The translations under genes were made by a program, and so were the position numbers. Below the pieces are notes generated by a model. It was not told where the DNA came from. It saw nothing but the letters and a program-made list of their open reading frames with translations, and ran no database searches. A DNA stretch of 57,514 bases from contig CAUGJN010000002.1 of assembly GCA_959599635.1 (NCBI GenBank), positions 1 through 57,514 on the forward strand, written 5' to 3'. This document shows, piece after piece, positions 1 to 6,842 of this stretch; the stretch's first letter is position 1; every line of letters starts with the position of its first letter. Source of the stretch: an uncultured Collinsella sp. Its GTDB lineage: Bacteria; Actinomycetota; Coriobacteriia; Coriobacteriales; Coriobacteriaceae.

Positions 1-767
1 AGGATGCGGCTGAGCTCGGCGAGCTTCACCTGCAGCGGCGTGAGCTCTTCCTTGGCCTCGGCAAGAGCGCCGGCAATCTTGCCCATCTCGGTGTTCATGC
101 CGGTGCCGACCACGACGGCACGGCCGCGGCCGTATACCACGGTGGAACCCATGTAGCACATGTTCTTGCGGTCGCCGAGCGGCACGTCGTCGGTGCCGGC
201 GGCGAGCTCGATCACGTTGGCATGCTTCTCGACGGGCACGGACTCGCCGGTAAGGGCGGCCTCCTCGATCTTCATCGTGGCGCTCTCGAGCACGCGGCAA
301 TCGGCCGGGACGGAGTCGCCCGCCTCGAGCATGATCACGTCGCCAGGCACGAGCTCGGCGCTCGGCAGATGCACGAGCTTGCCGTCGCGCAGCACCTTGG
401 ACTGCGCCGCGCTCATCTCCTGCAGGGCCTCGAGGGCCTCCTCGCTCTTGGCTTCCTGGACCACGCCCAGCACCGAGTTGACGATAACGACGAACATGAT
501 GATGGCGACATCGGCAAAGTCCGCCTCGCCCTTGACCACGCCCGTAAGCGCGCTGATGACGGCGGCAACGATCAGCATGATGACCATGGGGTCGGCCATC
601 TGCTCAAAGAAACGCTTCCACAGCGGCGTCTTCTCAGCTTCCTCGAGCTTGTTAGGGCCTGTCTTGGCGAGGCGCGAAGACGCCTCGTCGTTGCTCAGGC
701 CGAGGTTCTCATCGACACCTTGGTCGCTGAGCACCTCCGCCGCGGCGGACAGGTATTCCTTTTGCAT
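1..767 (-). CDS. Calcium-type cation-transporting P-type ATPase, N-terminal part (cut by window edge)
   Basis: The minus-strand frame from ATG at 767 stays open to base 1, giving about 255 residues of a P-type ATPase that normally has about 850-900. Visible in order are the cation-ATPase N-terminal domain (LSNDEASSRLAKTGPN), two membrane segments (near MVMLIIVAAVISALTG and DVAIIMFVVIVNSVLG), and the actuator domain with PGDVIMLEAGDSVPADC and the LTGES dephosphorylation loop. The phosphorylated DKTG aspartate and ATP site lie outside the window. A strong ribosome site (GGAGGGGAC) precedes the ATG. The family exports Ca2+ (or Mn2+) using ATP. Ca2+ specificity is inferred from the PMCA/SERCA-like N-terminus. 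Confidence 0.9.
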   Translation of the reverse strand, partial: MQKEYLSAAAEVLSDQGVDENLGLSNDEASSRLAKTGPNKLEEAEKTPLWKRFFEQMADPMVIMLIVAAVISALTGVVKGEADFADVAIIMFVVIVNSVLGVVQEAKSEEALEALQEMSAAQSKVLRDGKLVHLPSAELVPGDVIMLEAGDSVPADCRVLESATMKIEEAALTGESVPVEKHANVIELAAGTDDVPLGDRKNMCYMGSTVVYGRGRAVVVGTGMNTEMGKIAGALAEAKEELTPLQVKLAELSRI

Positions 768-1208
768 ATAGAGTCCCCTCCTGGGATTCGGGCCACTCAG
801 CAGATTGATGCCCGATCATAATTCCCAGGAGAAGGGCAAGGGCTCATCAAGGCTGCCGTGCTGAGCGGCAGTTGATAGTGGAGCTATGGTACCCCAAAGC
901 GACGCGTCTAGCCAAAACAATCGGTTTGGAAATATGGTCCGCACGCAACGGTGCAGACCGTGTGATGCTCAACATTGGTAAAACGTTTTTTCTTCGGCAC
1001 ATCGCCAAACTGACATATCGCCCAGATAGCAGCGGTTAGAGCGGTTGGTAAATTTTTTCATATACCGTTTATCCCGCAAAAAATGAACTTCTAATTCGGC
1101 ATACGGTCGATTTTTTGGGGTATTCGGTCGGCATTTCGTTATAATCAACACGGTTTTATTTCTTATGGTTTATCTATCAGCGCAAGACGATGTCAGATGG
1201 AGGTCTGA
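768..1208. other. Divergent intergenic region between the P-type ATPase and pyk
   Basis: No convincing gene. A small minus-strand reading frame at 969-1151 lacks a ribosome site and homology. A hairpin CTGCCG-N7-CGGCAG lies near 859-877. The pyk promoter lies at the right end, with short repeats resembling ATACGGTCG and ATTCGGTCGG at about 1100-1133, just upstream of the -10 box, that could bind a regulator. Confidence 0.6.
1140..1145 (+). promoter_or_regulatory. Candidate pyk -10 box (TATAAT)
   Basis: A perfect TATAAT lies 64 bases upstream of the pyk start. No good -35 hexamer is seen at 16-18 bases, so an activator or the upstream CGGTCG repeats may compensate. The assignment is inferred from position and consensus. 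Confidence 0.5.
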
Positions 1209-2669
1209 ATGTACAAGCGCACTAAGATTGTATGCACCATGGGTCCCGCCTGCGATAGCGACGAGACCATCCGCGAGATGATCAAGGCGGGCATGAACGT
1301 CGCCCGTTTTAACTTCTCGCACGGCTCCTACGACGAGCACCACGGTCGCATCGAGCGCGTCCGCCGTATTTCCAAGGAGCTCGGTCTGCCCGTCGGCATC
1401 CTGCTCGACACCAAGGGCCCCGAGGTCCGCACCGGCCTTCTGGTCGACGGCAAGAAGGTTGCCGTCAAGACCGGCGATAAGATCGTCGTCACCGCTCAGC
1501 CTACGTCCGAGGATTTCCACGGCACCGCTGAGCACATCTCCCTCGACTACCTGGCTCTGCCCTCCGAGGTCGAGAAGGGCTCCCTCATCCTGATCGATGA
1601 CGGCCTGGTTGCCCTCGAGGTCGAGTCCGTCGACGGCCAGGACATGACCTGCGTCGTCAAGAATGACGGCCTGATCGGCGAGCGCAAGGGCGTCAACATG
1701 CCCAACGTCAACATCTCGCTGCCCGCCATCACCGAGCGCGATCGTCAGGACATCCTCTTTGGCCTGACCGAGAACATCGACTACATCGCCGCTTCCTTCA
1801 TCCGTGACGGCGAGTCCGTCCGTGGCATCCGCAAGCTTTGCCGCGAGAACGGCGGCGAGCACGTGACGATCTTCCCGAAGATCGAGTGCGCCCTGGGCGT
1901 CGAGAACTTCGACGAGATCCTCGAGGCTTCCGACGGCATCATGGTCGCCCGTGGCGACCTGGGCATCGAGATCAAGCCCGAGCTCGTTCCCCACATCCAG
2001 AAGGAGATCATCGCCAAGTGCAACGCGGCCTACAAGCCCGTCATCACCGCTACGCAGATGCTCGACTCCATGCAGCAGAACCCGCGCCCGACGCGCGCCG
2101 AGGTTGCCGACGTTGCTAACGCCATCTACGACGGCACCGACGCCGTCATGCTCTCTGGCGAGTCCGCTGCCGGTAAGTACCCGGTCGAGGCCGTCAAGAT
2201 GCAGGCCAGCATTGCTCTCGAGACCGAGAAGTACCTCCCGGCCCACGCTCCGCTCGAGGTTCCGGCCGATGCTCACGGCACCCGCGTCGTCAACAACGTT
2301 GTGGGTATGTCCGCTGTGAACATGGCCACCACCGTTGGCGCCAAGTGCATCACCGTGCCGACGACCACCGGTCGTACTGCTCGCCTGATCTCGCACTTCC
2401 GTCCCAACATGCCGATCTGCGCGTTCTCCCGCCACGAGTGGGCCGTCCAGCAGATGATTATGTACTGGGGCGTTATCCCGCATCAGGCCGAGATTACCCA
2501 GGGCACCGTCAACGGCACGATCGTCAAGGCGATCGAGACCGCTAAGGAGCTCGGCTACGTCGAGGCTGGCGATTTGACCGTCGCTACCGCCGGCGATCCC
2601 CGCATGAGTGTCCAGCTCGAGGACAAGGTCTCCTCGACCAACGTCGCTTACGTCGCTCAGGTGCGTTAA
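1209..2669 (+). CDS. pyk: Pyruvate kinase
   Basis: Transfers phosphate from phosphoenolpyruvate to ADP, making pyruvate and ATP in the last step of glycolysis. The 486-residue protein opens with RRTKIVCTMGPA-like sequence (RTKIVCTMGPACD), followed by the active-site segments NFSHG and LDTKGPEVRTG. The B domain is near residues 70-165, then FPKIEC, MVARGDLG and the MLDSM...PTRAE region with its catalytic Lys/Glu/Thr. The C-terminal allosteric domain is complete. The start has a good ribosome site (GGAGG, 6 bases away). Its own promoter and a strong terminator make it a single-gene unit. Confidence 0.97.
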   Translation: MYKRTKIVCTMGPACDSDETIREMIKAGMNVARFNFSHGSYDEHHGRIERVRRISKELGLPVGILLDTKGPEVRTGLLVDGKKVAVKTGDKIVVTAQPTSEDFHGTAEHISLDYLALPSEVEKGSLILIDDGLVALEVESVDGQDMTCVVKNDGLIGERKGVNMPNVNISLPAITERDRQDILFGLTENIDYIAASFIRDGESVRGIRKLCRENGGEHVTIFPKIECALGVENFDEILEASDGIMVARGDLGIEIKPELVPHIQKEIIAKCNAAYKPVITATQMLDSMQQNPRPTRAEVADVANAIYDGTDAVMLSGESAAGKYPVEAVKMQASIALETEKYLPAHAPLEVPADAHGTRVVNNVVGMSAVNMATTVGAKCITVPTTTGRTARLISHFRPNMPICAFSRHEWAVQQMIMYWGVIPHQAEITQGTVNGTIVKAIETAKELGYVEAGDLTVATAGDPRMSVQLEDKVSSTNVAYVAQVR

Positions 2670-2695
2670 GTCGTACTTGCAAGCATGTTTGCACA

Positions 2696-2738
2696 GAAAA
2701 AGGGCCCGGAAGGCTTTGCCTTCCGGGCCCTTTTTTAG
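2696..2738 (+). terminator. Rho-independent terminator of pyk
   Basis: An almost perfect GC-rich stem, GGGCCCGGAAGG pairing with CCTTCCGGGCCC, is followed by six T residues. It lies 27 bases after the pyk stop. Confidence 0.95.
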
Positions 2739-2876
2739 ACCGTCTTCGTATGCCGCATCATCGATTTGTGTTCAGTCGCGAACCTTTCCGATGTCGAGCG
2801 TACCACCGAAGATGCCCTGCGACGGGAGCTGTTGGTCAATTGGGATGAACTGTTCACCGTTAAGCCGGCCGGCTAG
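2739..2876 (+). pseudogene. Possible C-terminal remnant of a lost gene
   Basis: Directly after the pyk terminator one plus-strand frame stays open for 45 codons with protein-like composition. It ends in LLVNWDELFTVKPAG and a TAG at 2874-2876. There is no ATG and no ribosome site at the one possible TTG start. It may be the tail of a deleted gene or a chance frame. I do not recognise the family. Confidence 0.25.
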
Positions 2877-3721
2877 CAGCTAGCGATCAGGGGGACTGCG
2901 GGAACGTCAGAAGCAGCAACGCGAGCTGCAAATCCCGCCTCGGTTAGCTCGATGACCTCGGTAAACGTTGCGTCGAAGAACTCCTCGGTCAGAAGGCGGT
3001 ATGGCGGATGATCGGGCTCACCGGGGTTTTCGCGCACGATCTCGTGCATGACGCCGATGGTCTTGAGCACATACTCCTTATGGATGGGATACTGCCCAAA
3101 ACGCGTCGCCGCAGTATACAGGCGATCGGTCGCGCGCGGAATCGAAACAATGCCCAGCGTCTTGCCAAACCAGTCAAAGTCACCTTGCTTTTTAATGCGG
3201 AATTCCTCGCACGGCTTGCCGCCGTGCGCCTCCAGGTACTGATTCACGCGCGTATTCCATACGGTATCGGCCACCAGATGCGACCAGACGCCCAGCGTTA
3301 AATCGAGCAGCGACTGCGCCACATCTTCGGACGCAAGCGAGAACTCACAGGCGCCTGGACCGACAACCGGCTCGGCATCCCTGTAGCGCTGAGGATAGTG
3401 CACGCGGTTCAGTCGCTCGCGCTCCTCGACAATCGAGGTAGCCTCAGCAGGTTCGCCCGCGGGTGCGCCTTTAAGCAGCGGCGTCACATAGGTATCCCAG
3501 AACTCGTGCTCGCGTGGTTTGGGGATAGGCTCGGGCTTAGCAAAGTGCGTGATGCGGTACGGGATGGGATCGGCAATGCCGGGAACCATGTAGCCCACAA
3601 AGATGTCCGGAACCACGCAGCCAAACAAAAAGGCATTGCGGTCGCGCACGCTATCGGCAAGCACGCTAGCACGTGTCAGCAAGCGCTCCGTTTGAGCGAT
3701 ATGAATGTTCCAGCTTGGCAT
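2873..3721 (-). CDS. Zinc-dependent phospholipase C-like protein
   Basis: A 282-residue protein beginning MPSWNIHIAQTERLL. Histidines and acidic residues are spaced as in the zinc-dependent phospholipase C/S1-P1 superfamily (NIH near residue 6, VVPDIFVG, THFAK, GVWSHLVADTVWN). These would bind metal and hydrolyse a phosphodiester. No clear signal peptide is present. The frame extends four codons upstream (MGVA), but a GGGGTGG ribosome site fits the internal ATG at 3721. The physiological substrate cannot be inferred. Family assignment is moderate and the enzyme activity is unproven. Confidence 0.65.
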   Translation of the reverse strand: MPSWNIHIAQTERLLTRASVLADSVRDRNAFLFGCVVPDIFVGYMVPGIADPIPYRITHFAKPEPIPKPREHEFWDTYVTPLLKGAPAGEPAEATSIVEERERLNRVHYPQRYRDAEPVVGPGACEFSLASEDVAQSLLDLTLGVWSHLVADTVWNTRVNQYLEAHGGKPCEEFRIKKQGDFDWFGKTLGIVSIPRATDRLYTAATRFGQYPIHKEYVLKTIGVMHEIVRENPGEPDHPPYRLLTEEFFDATFTEVIELTEAGFAARVAASDVPAVPLIASC

Positions 3722-3801
3722 AGCCACCCCCATAAAAAACCTGGATAACTATACCATCACGGCAAAGCCGCGCGGGCGGCTACGCATCCTCTACGCAGCA
3801 A

Positions 3802-4572
3802 CTATTCCGCAGCACCGCTCTCGGTTCCATACGACGGCGAAGGCGCCTCGACCACATGGTGATATCGATCGATATAGATGGCACGGGCCCCCAAGCGGCG
3901 CACCAAATCTTGATGGTGCGTACTCATCAAAACCGTCTTACCGGCAGCAACGTAGGCCAGCAAAAAGTTGACTACGATGTCGCACGAGTCCTCATCGAGC
4001 CCGTTGGTGGGCTCATCGAGCACTAGGATATCGGGGTTCATCGACACGACCGCAGCCAGCGCAACGCGCTTCTTTTGCCCGCCCGAAAGCTGATAGGGCG
4101 AGGCATCGACCAGATCGGCAACCTGGAACAGCTCCATAGCATCGCGGACGCGGCGCTCGAGCTCGTCTGTCGGCAGCCCCATCTGCGCGGGGCCAAAAGC
4201 AACTTCCTCGCCCACCGTAGCGCAGAACAGCTGGGCGTCGGCATTCTGGAACACAAAGCCCACGCGCTGATGAAAACGCTGAGTGGCTGCGGAATCCTTG
4301 AGATATGCCGCATCGATCACGTGCCCGTCAAACAGGTACGCACCCGCGTCCGCTAGTTCAAGACCGTTGATAAGGCGCATAATCGTCGTCTTACCGCAGC
4401 CGTTGGGACCGAGTAGGGCAACGAGTTCACCACGATCGACCTGCAGCGACACACCATCGACAACCGTATGCCCAGCATAGGAGAACACCACGTCGCGCAG
4501 CTCGATGAGCGGCGCGACCTCGGCGCCGCCCGCACCGTTCGTGCCCGCCGCACTATTCATATCGATCGTCAA
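3802..4572 (-). CDS. cbiO: ECF transporter ATP-binding protein (CbiO/NikO type)
   Basis: The ATPase that powers the Ni/Co ECF transporter with CbiQ and CbiM. It carries Walker A (GPNGCGKTT), the Q-loop (FVFQNADAQLF), the ABC signature (LSGGQKKRVALA), Walker B (ILVLDEPTNGLD) and the switch histidine (STHHQD). The A-subunit hallmark QNADxQ(L/I)F fits CbiO/EcfA. The best start is TTG at 4572, with GGAAGGG seven bases upstream. The next ATG (4560) is 19 bases from that site. It is the last gene of cbiM-cbiQ-cbiO, 44 bases after cbiQ. Confidence 0.92.
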   Translation of the reverse strand: MTIDMNSAAGTNGAGGAEVAPLIELRDVVFSYAGHTVVDGVSLQVDRGELVALLGPNGCGKTTIMRLINGLELADAGAYLFDGHVIDAAYLKDSAATQRFHQRVGFVFQNADAQLFCATVGEEVAFGPAQMGLPTDELERRVRDAMELFQVADLVDASPYQLSGGQKKRVALAAVVSMNPDILVLDEPTNGLDEDSCDIVVNFLLAYVAAGKTVLMSTHHQDLVRRLGARAIYIDRYHHVVEAPSPSYGTESGAAE

Positions 4573-4616
4573 AATGTCGCCCTTCCCTATCCATATCGAC
4601 GGCTCGGCCGCCCGCG

Positions 4617-5459
4617 CTACAGCACCGCGCACAACACGGCGAGCAGCACCACGACGGCCGCATAAACCGCGTCGCGCCAGCCAAAGCCGCTCCGCCCGGG
4701 CGCCGGGTACGCACCGGCAAAGCCGCGGCAGAGCATAGCCTCGTCCATCGCGTGGCTGCACTCCATCGCCTTTATAAAGGTCATGCCCATGATACCCGCG
4801 ATCGAATCGGTACGCGAAAACCCCTCAGGCGCACGGCCAACGCTGCGCAGCATGACCGATTCGCACAGATCGTGCGCCGTGCGTCCCAGCACCTCGATAT
4901 GCTTGAGTGCCATATCAAAGGTAAAGATGACCTCGTCGGGCAGGCGCAGCATCTTAAGCGCCGCCGACATGCGACTCCAGGTGAGTGTCCACGAAACGCC
5001 CAGCACGAACGACACGTTAATGAACGTCTTGAGCGCAATTTTGAGCATGGCGTCCGTAGCGGAAGCGCCCAGCAGCAGGGCAGGTAGTGCCAGAACCACG
5101 GCAAACCCCGCGGTAGCCAACGCCGGCACAAAGGTCGCGCGCAGCCCGCGTACAGGGCGCACCGCGACCAGCACCAACGCGGTCGCCGCCATCAACATGA
5201 GGTACAGCGGGCTCTGCGTCAGGCACACGCACAGAACGCAGACGAACATCCCCACCAGGCGCACCGGAGCCGAAACGCAAGAAAGGGCGCGGTCGACCAT
5301 CGACCCGCCCTCGTTCGCGCCTCCACCCAGGCGAACCCGCTCAAGCAGGCTCGCCAGGTGCAGGACATTCTTTTGCATTACACGATGCCGAGCCCCCGCG
5401 GGCTCGTAACGCTGCTCGACCGCAAGCCAGCTAGGCAGCTCGGCTATTGCCATGAGCAC
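4617..5459 (-). CDS. cbiQ: ECF transporter transmembrane T component (CbiQ/NikQ type)
   Basis: The 280-residue membrane subunit couples ATP hydrolysis by CbiO to substrate release by CbiM. There are about five or six hydrophobic segments, for example 70-90, 95-135 and near the C-terminus. Both coupling-helix-like A-R-G type motifs are recognisable in altered form: MLRSVGRAPEG and MLCRGFAGA. The frame starts at GTG 5459, with AAGGA five bases upstream. ATG 5453 is the alternative. Either way it overlaps the end of cbiM (stop at 5431) by more than 20 bases, indicating translational coupling. Confidence 0.88.
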   Translation of the reverse strand: MLMAIAELPSWLAVEQRYEPAGARHRVMQKNVLHLASLLERVRLGGGANEGGSMVDRALSCVSAPVRLVGMFVCVLCVCLTQSPLYLMLMAATALVLVAVRPVRGLRATFVPALATAGFAVVLALPALLLGASATDAMLKIALKTFINVSFVLGVSWTLTWSRMSAALKMLRLPDEVIFTFDMALKHIEVLGRTAHDLCESVMLRSVGRAPEGFSRTDSIAGIMGMTFIKAMECSHAMDEAMLCRGFAGAYPAPGRSGFGWRDAVYAAVVVLLAVLCAVL

Positions 5460-6516
5460 CGCTTTCCTTGACCGTCAGCGAGATCAGACGGAATGCGATG
5501 GTGAGCACCGCCACGCCAATCACGCCGGACAGGATATACATGGCAGCCTGACCAGCAAAGCCAAGGCCCTGCTCCTCGGAATAGGCCTGCAGATAATCGC
5601 CCGTGGGCAGAGCGTCGGCAAAGGTCGGGGTGTCAAGGCCGACCGAAGCCTGCAGGCTGTCGTCGCCAGCCTCCTGGACGGCGGTCGCGGCGCCCTCAGC
5701 GTCCCACTCACCCCAGGCGTCACCCGTGGCCAACAGGCCCAGCGGCGTGGCCACGACAAGCACGGCGACCAGGATGAGCGTGGGGATCAGCGAGGTCTTC
5801 TTGGCAGCAGTGCCCTCGGCAGCAAGCTGGCCATCGACGGCCTCGGGCCCGACGATAACGCTCGGCGCCGTCTTCTTAATGAAACCGTAGATGGCGGCCG
5901 TCGCCACGCCCTCGACCACGCCGGCAACCAACATATGCGGAATCATCATGGCCGGAATGGCAATGGACAGCGGGAAGGGGCAGTACAACGGCGCGCCCGA
6001 AGCGTTAGTAAAGAGCATGGGCTGAATACCAAACTCGACCGCCGCGCACAGGGCCGCCAGGCACAGGCCGACCCAGCCGCTTACGATGGCCGAAACCGAG
6101 GTGCCCCAGCTCTTGTCGTGCAAACGGCTGTTGAGCGCACGGAATACGATAGCAGCGGCAAACGGCAGCACGAAAGCCATGTTAAAGCAGTTGGCGCCAA
6201 AGGACAGGATGCCGCCGTCGCCAAACAGCAGCGCCTGCAGTGCGAGTGCGACCGAGACTGCAATGGCAGCAGCCTCGGGGCCTAGCAGCAGCGCGATGAG
6301 CGCGCCACCAACAGCGTGACCAGTGGTGCCGCCAGGCAGCGGCACGTTGAACATCATGAGCAAAAAGGAGAATGCGGCGCAAATGCCCAGGAACGCCATG
6401 TGCTCGCGATCGAGCGTGGCGCGTACCTTTTTGATGCAATGGACCCAAACGGGGACCATCGCCACCGCCATAACGGCATCGGTCTGCGGGGACAGATAAT
6501 TATCGGGAATATGCAT
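5431..6516 (-). CDS. cbiM: Nickel/cobalt ECF transporter substrate-capture protein, CbiM/NikM with fused N domain
   Basis: A 361-residue protein that binds Ni2+ or Co2+. The mature start MHIPDNYLSP has the N-terminal Met-His-Ile-Pro that forms the metal site in this family, so ATG 6516 is chosen over the upstream GTG/ATG codons. The CbiM core (residues ~1-225) is followed by a linker and a C-terminal segment with a periplasmic loop between two helices, typical of a fused CbiN/NikN part. The NikR-like palindrome just upstream favours nickel over cobalt. It is the first gene of the cbiMQO operon. Confidence 0.92.
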   Translation of the reverse strand: MHIPDNYLSPQTDAVMAVAMVPVWVHCIKKVRATLDREHMAFLGICAAFSFLLMMFNVPLPGGTTGHAVGGALIALLLGPEAAAIAVSVALALQALLFGDGGILSFGANCFNMAFVLPFAAAIVFRALNSRLHDKSWGTSVSAIVSGWVGLCLAALCAAVEFGIQPMLFTNASGAPLYCPFPLSIAIPAMMIPHMLVAGVVEGVATAAIYGFIKKTAPSVIVGPEAVDGQLAAEGTAAKKTSLIPTLILVAVLVVATPLGLLATGDAWGEWDAEGAATAVQEAGDDSLQASVGLDTPTFADALPTGDYLQAYSEEQGLGFAGQAAMYILSGVIGVAVLTIAFRLISLTVKESGAHGNSRAA

Positions 6517-6540
6517 GAGCCCTCTCAATCAGAACGTTGT

Positions 6541-6568
6541 GTGTTACGTTTCCAACAATCCGTAACAC
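6541..6568 (-). promoter_or_regulatory. NikR-type operator: GTGTTACG-N12-CGTAACAC
   Basis: A perfect dyad with 8-base half sites lies 25 bases before the cbiM start codon. From memory, published comparative work gives GTGTTAC-N13/14-GTAACAC as the NikR site of Desulfovibrio; here the spacing is N14. That supports nickel-responsive repression of the transporter. nikR itself is not in the window. Confidence 0.65.
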
Positions 6569-6735
6569 CGACTCTGCATACTAACAAAAAGGCGCACCGC
6601 CCACAACGCAGCACGCCCTTGCAATACGTACGTTATTAGCCCAGGTCCACGCACCGCCCAATAAAGGGCCCATGCACTCCCAACTTTCCGGTCACCCGGA
6701 AGAAGGTGCGATCCGCTCGCAACAAGGTTAACGCA

Positions 6736-6830
6736 GGAACCCGCCCCCGAGAGGGGTTTTCTAAGGCAACATCCCGCAGCCGCGAAGTGGCGAGGACGTT
6801 GCCGTGAAAACCCCGCAGGGGGCGGGTTCC
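6736..6830. repeat. Long imperfect palindrome between pheT and cbiM
   Basis: The left arm starts GGAACCCGCCCCC and the right arm ends GGGGGCGGGTTCC. Pairing continues inward through GGGGTTTTC and GGCAAC around a roughly 20-base centre. Each arm also folds alone into a CCCC/GGGG hairpin followed by TTTTC, one on each strand, so the element could be a bidirectional terminator. It begins 12 bases past the pheT stop. No riboswitch was recognised in the rest of 6569-6735. Confidence 0.75.
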
Positions 6831-6842
6831 GAACAGCAAAGA

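Noticed and set aside
969..1151. 60-codon minus-strand frame upstream of pyk
   Set aside because: No ribosome site, overlaps the pyk promoter and has no recognisable protein pattern.
6569..6735. Cobalamin or NiCo riboswitch before cbiM
   Set aside because: I could not find the conserved cobalamin box or the NiCo consensus on the minus strand; the palindrome at 6541 explains regulation better.
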